The notes below the pieces were generated by a model. That model was not told the DNA's origin and did not search any database. It worked only from the letters and a program-made list of their open reading frames with translations. DNA of 62,946 nt from an uncultured Saprospiraceae bacterium (GTDB lineage: Bacteria; Bacteroidota; Bacteroidia; Chitinophagales; Saprospiraceae). Below are positions 54,379 to 62,946 of this stretch, in pieces (positions within the stretch are counted from its first letter, which is position 1; each line of letters opens with the position of its first letter). A program made the translations under genes and the position numbers. The stretch covers positions 1 to 62,946 of the forward strand of contig CALLWB010000118.1 of NCBI GenBank assembly GCA_938016265.1, given 5' to 3'.

Positions 54379-57300
54379 CTATTTCCCAACAAAGATTTTC
54401 CGTGAACCAACTTTCCCATCTACACCAATCACCAATACATAAGTGCCAGTTGCTACATCCATCAATTCGATAGGCAGTACTACCCTACCCGACAACAAAG
54501 ATACCTGATTCTGATACACACGCTGCCCAATCAAATCATATATTTGAATGGACACCTCAGCTATCGATTCTCCAGACAATTCCAACTCAAAAATACCAGA
54601 ATTAGGATTTGGAGTGACTGCGATTCCTATCAATCCTAAAAGATCGTCCACACTTGTTGACAAATTGATCACCACTGTTTCAGTGCTTGTCGTGGTCCCA
54701 CAACTATTTGTTGCAGTAAGAATCACTGTATATGTTCCTGAGGCAGCATAGGTATGAATAGGGCTAGCCTGGGTGCTTGAACTCCCATCACCAAAATCCC
54801 AGCTATAGGATAGTCCACTAAATGTTGTATTGGTAAAGTCCACTTGGCCTCCAGAAACAGCATGTATAAAACTGGTTACAGGCACATCTGTCGCTACTAT
54901 ATAGTTAGAAAAAGTAGAGCTATTCATTCCAAAAGAATTGGTCACTGTCAAACTAACATCATGAGAGCCAGAGGTATTGTAAACTACCGTAGGGTTTTGC
55001 TGTGCCGAACTAGCAGGTGTCCCTCCTGCAAACGTCCAGTTCCAACTTGTAGGGTTGCCAGAGCTTTGATCTGTATAGACAACAGTCAACGGAATACAAC
55101 CGCTAGCAACGTCCACTGCAATTCCGGGTATTGGAGCAGCCATGGAAACGATATTGACCACTTCAGTAAACTGTTGACTTCCACAAGCATTCGTAGCGGT
55201 CAACACCACTGTATATGTGCCTGGATTCGTATACATATTTGTTGGGTTGGCAAGCGTACTCATATTCCCATCTCCAAAATCCCAGCTGTAGCTGGTAGCA
55301 TTAGTAGAGGTATTCACAAAAGTAGCAGTTGTTCCAGACAAACTACTATTGAAACCAGAAAGCGGAATATCATTAACGACAACCGCACCTGCTTGATTAC
55401 TGACATCATTCCCTAAGCCATTAGTCGCCGTAAGGGTGACGTCATAGGTTCCGGCAGTATTGTAGACGACTACTGGGTTTGCTGCAGTAGAAGTTGCCGG
55501 CGTTCCCCCGGGGAAGCTCCAGTTCCAGCTAGAAGCAATTCCAAGTGATTGGTCCGAAAAATTAACGGTCAATGGAGCACATCCGTTTGAGTTGGTTAAT
55601 CCAAAAGCAGCGGTTGGTGCAACTCCAATTGTTATTGTTTCGGTACTCTGCTGGCTACCGCATGTATTTGTGGCAGTTAGTTCTATAGTATAGGTTCCTG
55701 CATCAGTATAGGTATGCATAGGACTAGGATCCACACTTGAGTTACCGTCTCCGAATGTCCAGGAATAAGTAGTCCCACCAACAGAAGTATTGTTCATAGA
55801 AACCGTATAACCAGTAGTCGAAGTCATAAACCCTGCAATTGGAACATCTCCTACAACAACATAACTCATTTGCATAGAGGAATTACTTCCAATCGCATTT
55901 GTAGCGCTTAGCGTAACATCATAAGTCCCAGGATTGCTATAAACTATCGTGGGATTTTGCAGTGTCGAATTGGAAGGTGTTCCTCCTGGAAATGACCAGG
56001 ACCAGCTACTAGGAGCTCCACTTGACATATCACTAAAAGTGATGGAGAGTGGCGAACAACCATTGGCTGTCGTTGAAGTAAAAGCTGCTGATGGAGCACC
56101 ACCAACTGATATTACTTGAGTAAATTGTTGTGATCCACAAGCATTAGTTGCTGTCAGCACCACGGTATAAGAACCACCACTTGTATAAGTATGAGAAGGA
56201 TTGGCCATAGTACTCATATTCCCATCGCCAAAGTCCCAACTATAACTTGTTGCTCCTGTCGAACTGTTTGCAAAGGTAGCAATCAATCCACTAATCGAAG
56301 GGGTAAATCCTGCAGTCGGCGAATCATTGATGACAATGAGTGAGGTCTGGGTCAATGTGTTACTACCTGAACCGTTTGTTGCCTCTAATACCACAGTATA
56401 TGTGCCAGGGGTATTATAAACAACAGCTGGATTTTGCATACTGGAAACTCCTGGACTACCACCCATAAAAGTCCAGGACCAACTACTTGGAGAATTTGTT
56501 GATTGGTCCGTAAAATTAACAGAAAGAGGCGCACATCCACTAGTAGAAGAGGCCATAAAAGCTGCCATTGGTGCTGCACCAATAGTTATCTGCTGGGTAG
56601 ACATATTCGTACCACAACTATTGGTAACACTAAGCGTAACGGTATAAACACCAGGGGTATAAATATGAGTAGGGTTTTGAAGAGCAGACATATTTCCATC
56701 TCCAAAATCCCAAGACCAGGACGTTGCATCCGTAGAGTTATCAGAAAAAGACACCATTGTTCCACTTACAGTAGGAGTGAAACTACTGATGGGATTGTTG
56801 GCCGCCGTAGCTACTACGGGAACTTGATTGCTAGTACATGGATCTGCCTCTACCTCCCAGTCATATAAATAATAATAGAAGTTAGGTCCGGCGGTCGAAC
56901 TGGTTATTGACACTAAGTCGGTTATGGAATAAGGGTAATTGACACCAGAATCATTTCTAAACAAGTTCATACCGCTACCACCAATTTGGTAGTTTCCTGG
57001 GCCCATATTGAAATTTAGGGTGACTCGACTTTGGCCTGCGGGTACCATTATTGTAGAAGAATTTATTACGGCACCAGAGCCATCTTTGAGTTCGAATGTC
57101 CTTGGGCCAGCTGCGTCGGCATCTACGAATGCGGAGACCAACGTCAACGACTGGGTAACTGTAAATACTAAAAACTGAGTCGATGAGCCATGATGCGCTC
57201 CACTACCAATTGATCCGTCTACTGGGCCAAAATTTTGAGGCATTGTGAGGAGTTCATCTTCTACAAAATAGGTGGTCGTAGTTGTCAAAGCGGGTGTTGT

Positions 57301-58878
57301 AAAAGAACTTCCCGTATTGACCAAATTCCCTGAACCATCGTACCAATTTAACTGTCCAGATCCTGATGCGGTCAATGTTGTGCTTCCAGGAGAACAAAAT
57401 GAGTTGTTGGTAACACTAGGAGATGCAGGTATATTAATAGTAATATAGGCAGTTTTAGTTTCTGAATCAGACCCCAGACCATTGGAGCTGGTCAACATTA
57501 CGGAATACGTTCCTGCATTGGTATAGGTATGTGTCGGGTTTTGAAGCGAGGAAGTATTTCCATCCCCAAAATCCCAGGCCCAACTCGTAGGACCGTTTGC
57601 AGAAAAATCAGTGAATGAAACTACACCATCACAACTTATAGTAGTCATTGAAGAAAAGTCTGCAATTGGAGGAAAAGTACATGCTGCACAATACCCCCCG
57701 CAGTCTACTCCAAGTTCGATTCCGTTTTGCAGCCCATCATTACAGGTAGTGACCAAAGGAAGCGTGGTGGATAACACTACTAATCCGATTTCTGTGTCTG
57801 AGGCAACAATATTCCCGGAAGGGAAAAAAGGATAAACACCCCAGTTTTTGCTTGTTCCATTGTAGGTTGTATTGTTTGGATCCGTGTCGTACCAAGCAGA
57901 TTGAACTGGATTGGCCGGATCAGAAATATCAAATATTTGTACCCCATCCTCATAATAAGAGATGATTAGATAATTGCCGACTATGAAGGGATTGTGGGGC
58001 GTATTATCTACCTCTGCAGGTGCCAAAAGTGGAAACTTGAAGGTTGTGACCGGCACAATTCCATTGTTGGGGACGTCTGAAATATCCAGAACTCCCATTG
58101 GTCTGCCTGCAGGAACTTCTTCCGCAAAAAATGCAGTATTCCCGTCATCCGTCAACCAACTGCTATGGTTGTAGCCTCCAGTGACTCTGGAATCTATGAA
58201 CACAGGACTGGCAGGATTAGTATAGTCCCAAATATAAAATCCATTACCTCCATGAGAACAATAAGCTATATTATCTCGAACATATACATCATGCACATAT
58301 CCTCCTCCCTGTAATGTGGCATTTCCAACAATAGGTGGGTTGATTGGGTTTACATTCAAATCATAGACGATGAGCCCACTAGCAACAGTGTTTGACCCAG
58401 CAACATAAAGCAACCCGTTTGGCACATCTATAAAAATATTGTGCGCTCTTCCAAAAACACTATTATCTTGATTTACTAAAGAAATTGCCCCGCCTGGTAA
58501 TGCACTCATATCAAACACCAACAATCCTTCATTACCCTGATCTGCTACCCCATAACTATAGGTTTTGTAGGTTTTGAAGTCTCGCCAAACTGTGGTTGCA
58601 CCAGGCGTAAACTCTTGTACTAATGTCGGACTTGCAGGGTTTGTCACATCAATAAAATGGACCATGTTTGGAGATCCAACAATGGCGTATTCGTTATGTG
58701 AAGCATCTACATATCCCCAAATATCATTGTACTTCACACCACTGTGCACGACAGTATTTCCATCCCAATCTCCCAGAAGGGTCATGTTGAAACTTTGCTG
58801 TGTGTATGAAAAAATTGGAGTGAGCAGGAAAATAATTAAATAGAAAATTACAGATCTACATCTCATGATCAATTGCAT
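54379..58878 (-). CDS. Giant surface protein: LVIVD propeller, ten PKD domains, T9SS tail
   Basis: 1499 residues. Signal peptide at 1-26. Residues 30-375 are choice-of-anchor-B/LVIVD repeats like those of the protein at 41444. A Cys-rich link (TCNDGLQNGIELGVDCGGYCAAC start) is at about 382-404. A first PKD domain and an Ig-like sheet (486-545) follow, then a sandwich domain of about 140 residues. Nine more PKD domains run from about 700 to 1415. They alternate between a GDGNMS type (SYSWDFGDGNMST) and a GGTP type (SWNWSFPGGTP), so the real unit is a two-domain repeat of about 155-165 residues. A sorting tail (VTPNPNSGIFEL...) ends it. PKD arrays act as spacers or glycan and protein binders on the cell surface. 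Confidence 0.9.
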   Translation of the reverse strand: MQLIMRCRSVIFYLIIFLLTPIFSYTQQSFNMTLLGDWDGNTVVHSGVKYNDIWGYVDASHNEYAIVGSPNMVHFIDVTNPASPTLVQEFTPGATTVWRDFKTYKTYSYGVADQGNEGLLVFDMSALPGGAISLVNQDNSVFGRAHNIFIDVPNGLLYVAGSNTVASGLIVYDLNVNPINPPIVGNATLQGGGYVHDVYVRDNIAYCSHGGNGFYIWDYTNPASPVFIDSRVTGGYNHSSWLTDDGNTAFFAEEVPAGRPMGVLDISDVPNNGIVPVTTFKFPLLAPAEVDNTPHNPFIVGNYLIISYYEDGVQIFDISDPANPVQSAWYDTDPNNTTYNGTSKNWGVYPFFPSGNIVASDTEIGLVVLSTTLPLVTTCNDGLQNGIELGVDCGGYCAACTFPPIADFSSMTTISCDGVVSFTDFSANGPTSWAWDFGDGNTSSLQNPTHTYTNAGTYSVMLTSSNGLGSDSETKTAYITINIPASPSVTNNSFCSPGSTTLTASGSGQLNWYDGSGNLVNTGSSFTTPALTTTTTYFVEDELLTMPQNFGPVDGSIGSGAHHGSSTQFLVFTVTQSLTLVSAFVDADAAGPRTFELKDGSGAVINSSTIMVPAGQSRVTLNFNMGPGNYQIGGSGMNLFRNDSGVNYPYSITDLVSITSSTAGPNFYYYLYDWEVEADPCTSNQVPVVATAANNPISSFTPTVSGTMVSFSDNSTDATSWSWDFGDGNMSALQNPTHIYTPGVYTVTLSVTNSCGTNMSTQQITIGAAPMAAFMASSTSGCAPLSVNFTDQSTNSPSSWSWTFMGGSPGVSSMQNPAVVYNTPGTYTVVLEATNGSGSNTLTQTSLIVINDSPTAGFTPSISGLIATFANSSTGATSYSWDFGDGNMSTMANPSHTYTSGGSYTVVLTATNACGSQQFTQVISVGGAPSAAFTSTTANGCSPLSITFSDMSSGAPSSWSWSFPGGTPSNSTLQNPTIVYSNPGTYDVTLSATNAIGSNSSMQMSYVVVGDVPIAGFMTSTTGYTVSMNNTSVGGTTYSWTFGDGNSSVDPSPMHTYTDAGTYTIELTATNTCGSQQSTETITIGVAPTAAFGLTNSNGCAPLTVNFSDQSLGIASSWNWSFPGGTPATSTAANPVVVYNTAGTYDVTLTATNGLGNDVSNQAGAVVVNDIPLSGFNSSLSGTTATFVNTSTNATSYSWDFGDGNMSTLANPTNMYTNPGTYTVVLTATNACGSQQFTEVVNIVSMAAPIPGIAVDVASGCIPLTVVYTDQSSGNPTSWNWTFAGGTPASSAQQNPTVVYNTSGSHDVSLTVTNSFGMNSSTFSNYIVATDVPVTSFIHAVSGGQVDFTNTTFSGLSYSWDFGDGSSSTQASPIHTYAASGTYTVILTATNSCGTTTSTETVVINLSTSVDDLLGLIGIAVTPNPNSGIFELELSGESIAEVSIQIYDLIGQRVYQNQVSLLSGRVVLPIELMDVATGTYVLVIGVDGKVGSRKIFVGK

Positions 58879-59296
58879 ATTTGTTTGTTAGTTTACGTAG
58901 TACACTTTAAGGAGAAAAGACTCCTTTCCTTACGGAACAATATTAATTCAGTTGCATCGAGAACGAATTAGTTCTCGATTACATTTTTTGCCAAAACTTG
59001 GCGGGAACACATTTCTTTTAGTTAAACACATAGGGATTAGACGGTGAAACATAAGAGAAGACACATGAAGTCCCCACATCACCTAATAGCCTACCTATTT
59101 AACATTTTTATCGAGAGGAATGTTTTAAAATTGAGAAGGTGCTAGACATCCTAGTAACTAGATTAATATCAACCAAATAATACCTAAAAAGTTTTTTTTC
59201 GTTATTTTGCAAATATTATTGCCCAAAAAATCCTTCACTCTTCTTGAAGAAAAATTACTATTTATTCTGGAAATCAATTCTATAAAAGAAATTTCA
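58879..59296. other. Divergent intergenic region, no gene seen
   Basis: About 420 bp between divergent genes. It holds a short palindrome-like GAGAACGAATTAGTTCTC near 58958, but no ORF and no full promoter consensus. Confidence 0.5.
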
Positions 59297-62200
59297 ATGC
59301 CTAATTATCTTCAAACCTCATTTCGAATAGTTTGTTTAGGGTTAGCAACCGTCCTTTTGTTGATGGGTAAAATCGAGGCAAAGGAAGTGCACACTGCCAC
59401 CTGCGAAAGTATAACGAATGGCAATTTTCTGTTTGGCGCTAATGGCTGGAACTATTGGGATGGCAACGGAGCTAGCGGCTCTTTCAATGTCGTCAACGAA
59501 GAGGCAGTTATTAGTATTTCCAATGGTGGTCCAGGTACATTCGATGTTCGATTGCGGCAGTTTGGATTTATTTTTGAAAATGGAAAATCCTATCTAATCA
59601 TTTTCAAAGCAAAGGCATCCAGCCCTAGAACCATAGAAGTGAGAACAAGGCTAACAATGAGCCCGTGGACAAATTATCATACCGAAGTGGTCAATTTGTC
59701 TACTAGCTTTAATACTTATTCTATTCCCTGGACGATGAACGAGGCTACGGATCTGGATGGACGAATCTCCTTTTTGTTTGGAACGAACAACGCAGATGTT
59801 ACCCTAGACGATATTTCTCTTCAAGAAGTGGGTTGTACTACTGTCCAAGTAGATCATCCAACTATTTTAGGAGATACTAGTCAATATGCTGCGCTTCGAT
59901 CCAAGTCCAATCAGTTTCCATTTTTGCAAATGAAGAATCAGGCCATTTCAGATGCGAACAGCAACACCTGGCTTTCTTCTCAATATTTTGGTAGCGGAGG
60001 AGACTATACCAGACACTGTTTGCGCACAAAGGACATCGTCAATGCTTGCGCAATTGGCTACCTTCTAGACCCCAGCAACAAATCATTTTATGTAAATAAG
60101 GCCACCAACCAATTACTTGATGCGCTCAATTATTTAATCCCAAATCGACCGTCCTCCGATTGGTCTGGAAATGTTCCGTTAGGTGCTGCTATTTTTAATG
60201 CAATTCTTGCAATGGACATTATGTATAATGACATGTCTACTGCCGACCGCACCACTATCGAAAACCAAATTGATTTGCTTACCAATTCCTTAAGTAATTC
60301 CTGGGCCCCCTCCCAACAATCCATCAAAGGTGTTTGGGCGCTGTACACTGGAAACTTGACGATATTTAACCAAATGGTGCAACAACATGATGCCGAGTTA
60401 TTCAAAATGTTTTCTCCAGACGGCGTATTTTACCCTGGAGCTGGATACGCTGAAGCCCGCTTGTTGAGTGATGACAGAAATCAAAAACATCTATTTTTAG
60501 ACATCCTTGAACATCGGGGGACAAACAACTACTACACCCATCCAAAATTGGTAAAAGGGCACGAATGGGTTTGGGGATATTCAGCAACGCCTATTGGGTT
60601 GAGCTTCCCATTTGGAGACACCGCCCCTACTAGTACCGTCAGTCGTTGGACCAGCAAAGCAGCCTCCTACCGAGCAATTAAGTTTGGTCAAAAACACATG
60701 GAATATTCTAATCAATTATTAAAATACGACACTCCAAAACCGAATATTATTCTCTACTTTATAGTAGCCCCAAACACCTACGATCCTTCTCCGAAAAGTC
60801 AAGGGCCGAGCAAAATTTTCAAGGATGGTGGAGCTTGGTTCAGAGAATCGGTTTTTGAGGAAAATATGCTGTCCGGAGCACTATGGAATGTCAAGTCTTT
60901 CTCTGGTCATACCCATTTTGAAACCAACGCCATTTCACTATCGGCTTTTGGGGAATTGTTATTAACCAACTCCGGTTACAATGGTTGGGCGAACGGTCAG
61001 GAAAGCTATTCGTGGGCGGACATAAATGCTAGGGCGGTTTCAGGCAACACCGTACTTATTGACTACCCACTCAGCAACACGACCAACGGCAATTTCCCAT
61101 CCACAAACAATCACGTTGAAAAAACCGGTGCCGGGATTGTCGAAGGACTAACCACCAACCGCTTGGATTATGCTTGTGGAGATGCAGGCAATGCGCTGCC
61201 AAATGGACAACATCAACGCAATTTCCTGTTCATTCATCCCGACGGAAACATTGAAGGATACTGGATTCTCCTAGATGCTATTTCTACTTCGGGAACGAAC
61301 TCTACTGGTCATATTGCCCTGCATCCTTACAGTAATGTAGTGACCACTGTAGCTGCTGATAAGGAATATCGCTGGACAATCAATCAATTTGGAGGTACAG
61401 ATTCCTATCTGTCTATTCATCTAGGACATCAACCAGACAACCTACAACTTTTGGAAGGGGTTTCAGCCGACTGGGACGGTGGCGTGGTTCATGATTATTT
61501 GTATGCTACCTATAATTTGGGAGCGAGCGGACAACGAGAAATCATCACACTGCTTTTCCCGCATCAATCTGCTGGAAATTCACCAACCACGACACGTTTA
61601 AATGCTACTAACTATACTGGGATGTCTGCTGATTTGGGCAATAATGTAGAAGATTATACGCTGGAATCTGCCACTCCTGGCCAGCTGATTACCATTGATG
61701 ACCATAGTTTTGCTGGTGAAATGTCCACCTTCCGCACTACATCAGGAAATGCTGATTGGTACTTTGTCAAAAATGGGACGTCTTTTTCTTCAGGAAATAC
61801 AAGTTTTGAAACGGCTGCTCCAGTGAGCATTTTTATGGATGGAGCGACAGGACAGGTTTATGCTGCTACTTCAACTACAATCGACTTGTCTATTAGTCAG
61901 ATGAATATGGGTTGCGTACAGGTATTACTGAATGGGCAACTGATTTCTTCTTCCTTAAATAATGGAAAGATCAGCTTCTCTGTCCCTGCAGGCACTCATG
62001 ACATAGAAGTACAAGAACGGTGTCTCGAACTCGATTTAGCAGTATTGTTGGAAGGAGCTTTTGATCTATCTAATCTAACGATGTCTGACTCCTTAAAAAA
62101 ATTAAACTTGTTGCCGTTGACTGATCCTTATTCTGGAAATTTCTTCGCAGATCCTTCTCTTTTCCTCCAACCTTCTATTTCTTTGGTGGACTGGATTTGG

Positions 62201-62680
62201 GTGGAATTGCGCGACAAAAATGATCCTGCATCAGTCATCGATGCGCAAGCAGGTTTATTGCTAAAAGATGGAAGTGTTGTCAATCCAAATGGCCAGCTTT
62301 TGAAGTTTGCTGCTGCGAATGATGATTATTACATTTTTGTAGATCATCGTAACCACCTGGCGATTCTATCTCCAATGACGGTGCCTTTTGTTGCTGGTCA
62401 GACGACTAGCTTTGATTTTTCTATTCAAAATAGTTATTTGGGAGGGGGTACTGGTCAGCGGAACTTGGGAAGTGGTCGTTGGTCAATGTATGTTGGTGAT
62501 CCTGCACCAGATATTAATGGCTACGACATAAATGGAGAGGACAAGCTGCTTTGGAGTACTCAAAATGGGTTATTTCTTCAATATCTGGAAGGCGATTATA
62601 ATATGGATGGCGAGGTAACCGGGGAGGATAATCTGCTGTTTTATTTGAATCTGGGTTTGTTTTCTGGAATACCTAAGTAA
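59297..62680 (+). CDS. Heparinase II/III-like secreted enzyme with carbohydrate-binding domain and NMDGD module
   Basis: About 1127 residues from the ATG at 59297; a TTG at 59207 is in frame, but the signal peptide (MPNYLQTSFRIVCLGLATV..., cleavage near IEA) begins at 59297. Residues 35-182 look like a CBM4/9-type carbohydrate-binding sheet (ITNGNFLFGANGWNYW...DDISL). Residues 190-510 are an alpha/alpha barrel. SGHTHFETNAISLSAFGELLLTNSGY near 535-560 has the HxH of heparinase II/III-type polysaccharide lyases. Beta sheets follow to about 900. From 912 comes the module shared with 2453 and 45496 (LEGAFDL, VDWIWVELRD, DHRNHLAIL, YDINGEDK, DYNMDGEVTGED, ending in FSGIPK). Likely cleaves an acidic polysaccharide; the substrate is unknown. 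Confidence 0.82.
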   Translation: MPNYLQTSFRIVCLGLATVLLLMGKIEAKEVHTATCESITNGNFLFGANGWNYWDGNGASGSFNVVNEEAVISISNGGPGTFDVRLRQFGFIFENGKSYLIIFKAKASSPRTIEVRTRLTMSPWTNYHTEVVNLSTSFNTYSIPWTMNEATDLDGRISFLFGTNNADVTLDDISLQEVGCTTVQVDHPTILGDTSQYAALRSKSNQFPFLQMKNQAISDANSNTWLSSQYFGSGGDYTRHCLRTKDIVNACAIGYLLDPSNKSFYVNKATNQLLDALNYLIPNRPSSDWSGNVPLGAAIFNAILAMDIMYNDMSTADRTTIENQIDLLTNSLSNSWAPSQQSIKGVWALYTGNLTIFNQMVQQHDAELFKMFSPDGVFYPGAGYAEARLLSDDRNQKHLFLDILEHRGTNNYYTHPKLVKGHEWVWGYSATPIGLSFPFGDTAPTSTVSRWTSKAASYRAIKFGQKHMEYSNQLLKYDTPKPNIILYFIVAPNTYDPSPKSQGPSKIFKDGGAWFRESVFEENMLSGALWNVKSFSGHTHFETNAISLSAFGELLLTNSGYNGWANGQESYSWADINARAVSGNTVLIDYPLSNTTNGNFPSTNNHVEKTGAGIVEGLTTNRLDYACGDAGNALPNGQHQRNFLFIHPDGNIEGYWILLDAISTSGTNSTGHIALHPYSNVVTTVAADKEYRWTINQFGGTDSYLSIHLGHQPDNLQLLEGVSADWDGGVVHDYLYATYNLGASGQREIITLLFPHQSAGNSPTTTRLNATNYTGMSADLGNNVEDYTLESATPGQLITIDDHSFAGEMSTFRTTSGNADWYFVKNGTSFSSGNTSFETAAPVSIFMDGATGQVYAATSTTIDLSISQMNMGCVQVLLNGQLISSSLNNGKISFSVPAGTHDIEVQERCLELDLAVLLEGAFDLSNLTMSDSLKKLNLLPLTDPYSGNFFADPSLFLQPSISLVDWIWVELRDKNDPASVIDAQAGLLLKDGSVVNPNGQLLKFAAANDDYYIFVDHRNHLAILSPMTVPFVAGQTTSFDFSIQNSYLGGGTGQRNLGSGRWSMYVGDPAPDINGYDINGEDKLLWSTQNGLFLQYLEGDYNMDGEVTGEDNLLFYLNLGLFSGIPK

Positions 62681-62780
62681 CACCTCACAATGCGTTTGTA
62701 ACAGTTCTGGCAAATGGTCTGCGGCAACCAGGAAATTGGTATGGTCTAGACTATGAACGTCGGTAGAGTTCTATTGCGCC

Positions 62781-62935
62781 CCCATACTAGTCCTCCCCTT
62801 AAAAACACGAGCTTGTCTTGACAAGTGAGGCGGCGCAGGGACGAGCAGGGCAAGGGATGGCAGTGGACGCCATGTAGCTTCGCGAAATGGCTGGAACGAA
62901 CAGCCCGGCCACTAGGGCGCAGCCCTCAGTGGTGA
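62781..62935. repeat. GC-rich palindromic element
   Basis: A GC-rich segment in AT-rich surroundings with stacked hairpins: CTTGTC-TT-GACAAG (62812-62825), ATGGC / GCCAT (about 62857-62873), TTCGCGAA, and CCACTAGGGC-GCA-GCCCTcAGTGG (62909-62932). It resembles a repetitive extragenic element or the edge of an insertion that may continue past the window. Confidence 0.5.
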
Positions 62936-62946
62936 CTCCTTATTTT

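Noticed and set aside
54844-55416. 190-codon plus-strand ORF
   Set aside because: Antisense to the PKD repeats. It is open only because of the repeated codon pattern, and the Cys/Arg/His-rich translation resembles no protein.
55150-58000. Possible tandem DNA repeat or CRISPR-like array
   Set aside because: Periodicity comes from PKD domain coding units of about 230-250 bp with diverged DNA, not short identical repeats with spacers.

Overview
The window looks like a chromosomal segment of a Bacteroidota member, most likely of the Saprospiria (Lewinella/Haliscomenobacter-like). The evidence is the number of large secreted proteins ending in type A type-IX-secretion (T9SS) sorting tails, choice-of-anchor/PKD/thrombospondin-3 architectures, a TonB receptor with a carboxypeptidase-regulatory N-terminus, scarce Shine-Dalgarno sequences, occasional TAnnTTTG (-7) promoter elements, and AT-rich spacers with strong intrinsic terminators. 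No tRNA, rRNA or CRISPR array was seen.

Layout. 0-7.9 kb: secreted surface proteins (one cut by the window edge, one reduced to a remnant), a PPP-type phosphatase, a ~500-residue helical regulator-like protein and a small cysteine-rich secreted protein. 8-20 kb: a metabolic and lipid-like block with a DUF3556 membrane protein, a TonB receptor, an MDR oxidoreductase interrupted by one stop codon, a Crp/Fnr regulator, an Sfp-type phosphopantetheinyl transferase, an extended SDR/epimerase, a DUF1214 protein overlapping a sulfotransferase gene, a classical SDR and an SRPBCC protein. 20-25 kb: a second helical protein and a large secreted T9SS protein. 25-34.5 kb: a 3198-residue single-module reducing polyketide synthase, read as KS-AT-DH-psiKR-ER-KR-ACP-thioester reductase-sulfotransferase. 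35-41 kb: a tail-fibre-like repeat protein, a MITE-like element, a lipoprotein and an acyl-CoA oxidase-like enzyme with a TerB-like N-terminus. 41-50.9 kb: LVIVD surface protein, palindromic repeat cluster, nitrilase, TSP3 surface protein, third helical protein. 50.9-52.9 kb: a two-kilobase gene-free stretch with four strong terminator hairpins and a structured-RNA candidate. 52.9-62.9 kb: hemolysin-III-like protein, a small protein, a 1499-residue PKD-repeat protein, a heparinase-like enzyme with a carbohydrate-binding front end, and a GC-rich palindromic element at the end.

How it may work together (inference). The megasynthase would build a reduced chain from malonyl units on an ACP primed by the nearby phosphopantetheinyl transferase, release it reductively as an aldehyde or alcohol, and its terminal sulfotransferase could sulfate that alcohol. 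The separate sulfotransferase, DUF1214, DUF3556, SDR and acyl-CoA oxidase genes on either side could tailor, recycle or move a lipid-like product. This predicted sulfated polyketide or fatty alcohol pathway is the most interesting system in the window. A second theme is a roughly 215-residue C-terminal module shared by three otherwise unrelated secreted proteins.
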